Below, piece by piece: positions 12,867 to 17,297 of a stretch of 17,297 nucleotides of DNA. The DNA is from Bacteroidetes bacterium UBA2364. GTDB lineage: Bacteria; Bacteroidota; Rhodothermia; Rhodothermales; UBA2364. Under the pieces are notes generated by a model. That model was not told the DNA's origin and did no database searches. It saw only the letters and a list, made by a program, of their open reading frames with translations. The stretch lies in the NCBI GenBank assembly GCA_002344075.1, contig DDTM01000116.1, forward strand, positions 39,608 to 56,904, in the 5' to 3' direction. A program made the translations under genes and the position numbers. The stretch's first letter is position 1; every line of letters starts with the position of its first letter.

Positions 12867-14138
12867 CTATACTTCTAATTCTTTAAATAAAGAGGCTGTT
12901 TGGCGCTTAAAAATACCAATTCCGGAAAGCATAGCACCCAATGTTGTTGCCAATAAACCCGGAATAAAGCCAATTACGAACAGATCGGGCGTGATTTTTG
13001 CGCGGATGACCGATGGAATGAGCATCGCTGAATTTTCCATCATCCCGCTAATGTCTAAACCATATGCTTGTAAATAATAGACACCGCTCAAGCCAATAAA
13101 CAAGCCAATAACCGATCCAACTACTCCTACCACAACCGATTCCAAAAGAAGAGAACGGTACATATGGCCCTTGAATTCTCCCAATGCCAGTCGGATACCA
13201 AATTCTTTATACCGCCGCACCCCCCCCAGTAATCCAGTATTCCATAAAACAACTGCCATTGCCATAACGAAAATAAACACATAAAAACCAGACATCTTGG
13301 CGGAGTAATCAATCAATTCACCAAGGTTGTTTTGTTGTTTAAGGGTTTGCATCACGGGGGCAAATTCGTCTTGTGGATTTTGCAGGGCATTGAACATCGT
13401 CGCTATTGATTGCATTTGGGCATCTTGATACGCACTTTCCGTTGCATATCCGAGTATCTCACTGGTTCCATCGGGCATATCCAACATGGTTTGCGCATCC
13501 CGAATATCAACCAATATGGTTCCCCTATCCATAGCCGCCATTCCAAACCGAACTGTCCCCGTAACCACAAAGTTTTTGAAGGACAAACTCCCGCTCATGG
13601 TACTACCAAAATGGGTCACTTGGTCTCCCATCTTAATCTTGAGTTTTTGTGCAAAATCCTCACCCACCAGAATTTCCCCAAGGCGTTGTGGCATCCTTCC
13701 CCGAACCATTGCATTTGGAATATTCATGCGCTCGGGTTCTTTTGTCCTTGGTGTGAGGAAGTCTAAAGCCATTCCCAATACAGGACCTTGCCCCCTCGAG
13801 TTTCGGGAGGCGTCAGGGACATCCAGAATCCCCCCAAAACGCATCCGGCTTTCCCATGCCATCTCCGGAAATTGCTTTTTAAGGGAGTTTCGTAAACTAT
13901 CTACACCCAATATGGCTAAATCTACAGGTAATTGGTCTTTATTTTCGGCATAGCTACGGGTCATAATTTTCACATGTCCCGTTTCGAAACGTGCATTAAT
14001 ATCGGTAACATCATCCATCACCCCACGTAGGTAGCCGCTCAGAAAAACCGTTAGCGCCACACCAATTGCAACAATCAACACCGGCAGAAGGCTCCGGTTT
14101 TTATCCCGTAACATGCCTTTGATAAGAAACGTAATCAC
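12867..14138 (-). CDS. ABC transporter permease, FtsX/MacB type (second permease)
   Basis: A 423-residue inner-membrane protein with the MacB/LolC/LolE layout: one N-terminal membrane helix (about 17-38), a large periplasmic domain (about 40-270), and three C-terminal helices around FYVFIFVMAMAVVLW, VVVGVVGSVIGLFIGL and VIGFIPGLLATTLGAML. The cytoplasmic loop YKEFGIRLALGEFKGHMYR is the coupling region of FtsX-type permeases. The start is GTG at 14138, inside GTGA, which overlaps the TGA stop of the preceding permease by 4 bases; an internal ATG at 14114 would leave a gap, so the coupled GTG is preferred. It probably forms a heterodimer with the other permease, powered by the ATPase at 15286, acting as a mechanotransmission or extraction machine rather than a channel. 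Confidence 0.88.
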   Translation of the reverse strand: MITFLIKGMLRDKNRSLLPVLIVAIGVALTVFLSGYLRGVMDDVTDINARFETGHVKIMTRSYAENKDQLPVDLAILGVDSLRNSLKKQFPEMAWESRMRFGGILDVPDASRNSRGQGPVLGMALDFLTPRTKEPERMNIPNAMVRGRMPQRLGEILVGEDFAQKLKIKMGDQVTHFGSTMSGSLSFKNFVVTGTVRFGMAAMDRGTILVDIRDAQTMLDMPDGTSEILGYATESAYQDAQMQSIATMFNALQNPQDEFAPVMQTLKQQNNLGELIDYSAKMSGFYVFIFVMAMAVVLWNTGLLGGVRRYKEFGIRLALGEFKGHMYRSLLLESVVVGVVGSVIGLFIGLSGVYYLQAYGLDISGMMENSAMLIPSVIRAKITPDLFVIGFIPGLLATTLGAMLSGIGIFKRQTASLFKELEV

Positions 14139-15289
14139 GTAATTTTCCCTTTTAAGGCATCAACCGGATTCATGCGTGCAATGCGTCGGACAGGTAAAAA
14201 GCTGACGATGGTGGCTGAAATCACAATCAATGCGATCGTAAAAGCAATTAATGAAGGCCCAAAAACCGGAAACACCCGATCTGCCATTGCAATGCCAAAG
14301 TCTTGAGAAGAGGCCGGAAATGCAATGCCCTGTTTTGCTAAGAAGACAAAAATAGGAAATCCTAAGACACCCCCCACAACCATCGCAAAAAGGCTATACA
14401 TACTCCCCTCAACCGTAAAAAGTCCAACAACCTGCCAGCGAGTCATGCCCAATGCTATGTACGTTCCAATCTCGCGTTGACGCCTAAAAACGGACAAAAC
14501 TTGTGTATCGAAAAGGGCCAGCAACGCAATTGCTAATAATAAAAGATACATGATGGCAGATCCTGCTTTTTTAGATTTAATGATTTCATCTAAATCTGCA
14601 AGCAGTTTTTCTTGTGCCATGTATTTCCACTCAGTCGCGGTTTTGGGGGATTCCGCATGTTGGAGAACATAATAGGTGGCATGGTCTTTCAAGCCTGTCA
14701 TCTTCCACAATTGCTCAATCGGAATCCAGATTTTGCCCTGATCCACCGTCGGAACATCGGTTTTGAAAACTCCCGTAATCGTGATATTGGCGGCATCAAA
14801 GGTTCCATATTGGTCTCGCCAGCGCAGCAAGACCTGATCCCCGGCCCTAAGTTTGGCATTTTCCGCCATTCTGCGTCCTATAATGGCAGGGATTTCGGTT
14901 TGATTTTTGAGAAATGTGGCCGTCGGCAAGGCAAGTATCTTTTGACTTTGTACAATCCCAGCCAATGAAACCGGGATCATTCTGCCTTGTGGATATAATA
15001 CCGCAGACCGAATAAGTACGGGGACGGCATCGGAGGGCGCTTCTTTCCAAATACCATGCCCATCCTGAATCGTAAAGGGGTCTAGCGGATCATAGTCTTT
15101 GTGCCAAGCCTGCCCAGCACCGTATTCCCAAGCAATGCTTGCCCTGCGGGCCTGTTGGTTCCAGCCATCCAATAAACCGTTATAAAATAGGATTACCCAA
15201 AACGCAAACGCAAGAACACCTACATTCAACCAGGTGCGCAGTCCAGCCCCAATCAAGTTCTTGTAGGCCATTTGGAATGCAAGCTTCAT
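14135..15289 (-). CDS. ABC transporter permease, FtsX/MacB type (first permease)
   Basis: A 384-residue inner-membrane protein with one N-terminal helix (about 18-38, LNVGVLAFAFWVILFYNGLL), a periplasmic domain of about 190 residues, and three C-terminal helices. The first of these contains IMYLLLLAIALLALFDTQVL. The coupling loop FRRQREIGTYIALGMTRWQV is classic for LolC/LolE/MacB-type permeases. Its ATG overlaps the stop of the ATPase gene by 4 bases (ATGA at 15286-15289) and its stop overlaps the next permease, so the three are translationally coupled. It differs enough from the second permease to suggest a LolC/LolE-like asymmetric pair. Confidence 0.88.
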   Translation of the reverse strand: MKLAFQMAYKNLIGAGLRTWLNVGVLAFAFWVILFYNGLLDGWNQQARRASIAWEYGAGQAWHKDYDPLDPFTIQDGHGIWKEAPSDAVPVLIRSAVLYPQGRMIPVSLAGIVQSQKILALPTATFLKNQTEIPAIIGRRMAENAKLRAGDQVLLRWRDQYGTFDAANITITGVFKTDVPTVDQGKIWIPIEQLWKMTGLKDHATYYVLQHAESPKTATEWKYMAQEKLLADLDEIIKSKKAGSAIMYLLLLAIALLALFDTQVLSVFRRQREIGTYIALGMTRWQVVGLFTVEGSMYSLFAMVVGGVLGFPIFVFLAKQGIAFPASSQDFGIAMADRVFPVFGPSLIAFTIALIVISATIVSFLPVRRIARMNPVDALKGKIT

Positions 15290-15999
15290 CGTTGTAAGGG
15301 TTTATTTTTAATGGTTTCGTCTAATTCAATGCACCCATCTCTCAGGTGAATAATACGGCCTAAATACCCCATCACTTTTTCGTCGTGGGTAGAGAAAATG
15401 AACGTTGTTTTTAATTCATCGTTCAGTCGTTTCATGGTCTGAAGAATCAAGTGCGCATTGGCTGCATCTAAATTTGCGGTGGGTTCATCGGCCAGCAGAA
15501 TGGCAGGACGCTTGACCATAGCCCTTGCAATGGCTACCCGTTGTCCTTCACCTCCCGATAGTTTATCGGGCTTTTTATGGGCTAATGCCGTCAACCCCAC
15601 CCAATCTAATGCCTCATAGACGGTTTTTTTTCGTTCCTGTGCAGGCATATTTTGGAGTAACAGGGCAAATTCAACATTTTCATATACGGTATAAACTGGC
15701 AAAAGATTAAACACCTGAAAGATGAATCCCAAATGACGATTCCTCAATTCGGCGGATGCTTTGTGGCTCAATTTGGAAATATGCTGCCCCAAAACCACTG
15801 CTTCGCCTGTCGTTGGCACATCCAATGACCCCATAATATTGAGCAGCGTTGTCTTTCCAGAGCCACTCGGCCCCACCAATCCGGCAAATTCGCCCTTATG
15901 GAACGCCAAATTGATGTTTTTCAAAGCTGTAAACTCGGTTTCGCCCATGGGATACCGCTTGGTGACCTCTGAAAGTCGGATAATTTCTTCGATTGCCAT
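15286..15999 (-). CDS. ABC transporter ATP-binding protein, LolD/MacB type
   Basis: A 237-residue ATPase that powers the two permeases from the cytoplasmic face. Walker A is GPSGSGKTT (about 43-51), the Q-loop follows in FIFQVFNLLP, the signature is LSGGEGQRVAIARA, Walker B is ILLADEPTANLD, and the switch histidine is in STHD. The signature has Gly where most LolD/MacB proteins have Gln or Arg (LSGGExQR), a tolerated position. It starts 4 bases after the stop of the outer-membrane protein gene and overlaps the first permease by 4 bases. The substrate is defined by the partners, not by this subunit. Confidence 0.93.
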   Translation of the reverse strand: MAIEEIIRLSEVTKRYPMGETEFTALKNINLAFHKGEFAGLVGPSGSGKTTLLNIMGSLDVPTTGEAVVLGQHISKLSHKASAELRNRHLGFIFQVFNLLPVYTVYENVEFALLLQNMPAQERKKTVYEALDWVGLTALAHKKPDKLSGGEGQRVAIARAMVKRPAILLADEPTANLDAANAHLILQTMKRLNDELKTTFIFSTHDEKVMGYLGRIIHLRDGCIELDETIKNKPLQR

Positions 16000-16003
16000 A
16001 GTC

Positions 16004-17137
16004 TTAATAATGATACATCAACAGGATCCGAATTCCAGAACCCGTTATGGTGGTAATTACATCATTTTTTGACATTATGTCTGGTTCAAAAGGACGCAAA
16101 AAACCAATTATAAAAACGGTCCATCTCCGGAAGTCGTGACGATACTGGGCAACAAAATAGTTTTTTTCAGCTTTCCATTGACGGTATAATAATAAACCAA
16201 CCTGATCAGAAAGGGTCATTGGGTATTGTGCAGAAATTAAGCCAATGGTATCCGGATGTTCCCAGTTTTTATGGGATCCCCCATACGAACTAAACATCTG
16301 TTCGGTTTGAATCGTAAGTCCATTCCCTAATCCAAAGGTATAATCTGCGCCTACGGTTAACAAACGCCGGGATTTAACCGATTCTGCAAGATGAGACAAG
16401 GCGGACCATGCAGCCTCTACCCAAAGCCCAACCCCTAGGTCGGCTTTGGCATCAATCCCAAACCGATTTTCATGAACGATCGGGCTATTTTGTGTAATAA
16501 CCTCTTGTCTAAACGTGGAACGATTAAACGTAATGGCTGCTTCTCCTTTCGGGATTGGCATCTGGAAGCGTCCTCCCAGTCCGGGATGTTTCGGATTAAC
16601 AGGTAGCAGGTCTTGTAAGCCTAATTGTTTATTGCCGTAAAGACCCCAAACCCATACATTTGCATTATTCGGGAAATAATAACGCCCCAGAAGGCCATAC
16701 ACCCCGCCACTCAACTGGAGCGGGTCGCTACGGTCTTTTTTATCGAACCACTGAAGGGGCCGCAGAAACTGCGCGGATCCAAATTCAATACTTTGCAAAC
16801 CTGCCCGTATCTCTATTTGGGGTGTGGCATAGCGGATCCATACACGATAGGGCCGAACGTTCACGTTTCCATTTACTTCTACAAATTCACGGAATTTAGC
16901 CGTTGCACCAAGCGTCAGAGATGCTTCCATCTTGAAGCCGTGCAAAGAGTCTATTGGTGCTTCAGCAGATAATTTAGGGATATATCCTAACCCAACCTCA
17001 GACATAGCCTCATATTTAGGGTAATACCCTATATATCCATATAATAATTGGCTAAAATCTACCCTACTCTGAGCATAAACATCTTGCACGAAGGAGAAGA
17101 ACATTAAAAGCCAAAACCGAGCTATTTTTTTCGGCAT
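16004..17137 (-). CDS. Predicted outer-membrane beta-barrel protein
   Basis: A 377-residue protein with a signal peptide (about 1-22, hydrophobic core FWLLMFFSFVQ and cleavage near VYAQS). The remainder alternates short amphipathic strands rich in Tyr, Trp and Gly (for example RVWIRYATPQIEIRAGLQ and WVWGLYGNKQLGL), as in porin-like barrels. No plug or TonB box is evident. I recognise no exact family; parts recall porin-fold proteins described as DUF1302/alginate-export-like, but with low certainty. It is the first gene of the operon, with a strong ribosome site (TGGAGG, 4 nt before ATG). Being co-transcribed with an ABC permease pair and a LolA-like carrier makes it a candidate outer-membrane acceptor or conduit of that pathway. 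Confidence 0.75.
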   Translation of the reverse strand: MPKKIARFWLLMFFSFVQDVYAQSRVDFSQLLYGYIGYYPKYEAMSEVGLGYIPKLSAEAPIDSLHGFKMEASLTLGATAKFREFVEVNGNVNVRPYRVWIRYATPQIEIRAGLQSIEFGSAQFLRPLQWFDKKDRSDPLQLSGGVYGLLGRYYFPNNANVWVWGLYGNKQLGLQDLLPVNPKHPGLGGRFQMPIPKGEAAITFNRSTFRQEVITQNSPIVHENRFGIDAKADLGVGLWVEAAWSALSHLAESVKSRRLLTVGADYTFGLGNGLTIQTEQMFSSYGGSHKNWEHPDTIGLISAQYPMTLSDQVGLLLYRQWKAEKNYFVAQYRHDFRRWTVFIIGFLRPFEPDIMSKNDVITTITGSGIRILLMYHY

Positions 17138-17297
17138 AATTCCTCCAGTTGATTGGTCTGAGTGCTAAACAGCAAACACAATAAAGATAATGTTCCAGAT
17201 ATGCGAAACGGCTCCATTTTTTCCCGTTTTCGTGTACGGAAAACACGGTGATTCACGGGAGTGATCCAATCGGGTAGGAGAAAGTTAACCCGCCATT
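17138..17297 (-). promoter_or_regulatory. Upstream region of the envelope operon
   Basis: The operon's ribosome site GGAGG is at 17142-17146. A small hairpin GTTTTC (17226-17231) / GAAAAC (17239-17244) lies about 90 bases upstream of the start. The operon promoter should be here, but no element is clear enough to place. No gene is seen up to the window edge. Confidence 0.4.

Noticed and set aside
1..17297. CRISPR arrays, tRNA or rRNA genes.
   Set aside because: No regularly spaced repeats, no cloverleaf with a TTCGANTC-type arm, and no rRNA-like sequence were seen on either strand.

Overview
The window looks like chromosomal DNA of a Gram-negative bacterium with moderate GC. The lipoprotein signal peptides, a predicted outer-membrane barrel, a LolA-like periplasmic protein and an SSB ending in DDLPF all fit this. 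Gene style, the weak or absent Shine-Dalgarno sites at many starts, and short palindromic repeats built around GCTCC-TAC-GGAGC suggest the Bacteroidota/Rhodothermota (FCB) side of the tree. That placement is an inference, and no rRNA or tRNA gene is present to test it.

Positions 1-2600 are an AT-rich accessory segment. It opens with the decayed 3' end of an IS66-like transposase, followed by a strong terminator and about 240 bases of very AT-rich DNA. Two tandem lipoprotein genes come next (691-1839 and 1848-2324). The first has a C-terminal domain resembling DUF6973 (DAFRH...MDLHNN) and the second is a small unrecognised lipoprotein. After a terminator lies an orphan fragment (2374-2574) that repeats part of the C-terminus of the first gene, with a 29-base identical core, and then runs into an interspersed repeat. 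Toxin gene, small partner gene and displaced C-terminal fragment is the layout of polymorphic toxin loci. This is a hypothesis from layout only.

Positions 2605-11737 are mostly housekeeping genes. On the minus strand are moaA (molybdenum cofactor), a penicillin/acyl-homoserine-lactone acylase family N-terminal nucleophile hydrolase, and two tandem ParA/Soj-like ATPases without a ParB. On the plus strand are a Maf nucleotide pyrophosphatase overlapping a class I glutamine amidotransferase, then ssb. A minus-strand FAD-dependent amine oxidase with a Tat-like leader follows. Between the amidotransferase and ssb lies a frameshifted fragment that matches the 3' end of the LolA-like gene 2.6 kb away.

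Positions 12115-17137 are a tight five-gene minus-strand operon, read from high to low coordinates: predicted outer-membrane beta-barrel, ABC ATPase, two FtsX/MacB-type permeases, and a LolA-like periplasmic protein. Genes overlap by 4 bases or are separated by only 4-11 bases. Together they suggest an envelope lipid or lipoprotein transport pathway from inner to outer membrane.

Two copies of a roughly 125-base repeat (2476-2600 and 11987-12113) end within a few bases of the stop codons of moaA and the LolA-like gene. The copy at 11987 has terminal inverted repeats, so this is a candidate MITE/REP-like mobile element.
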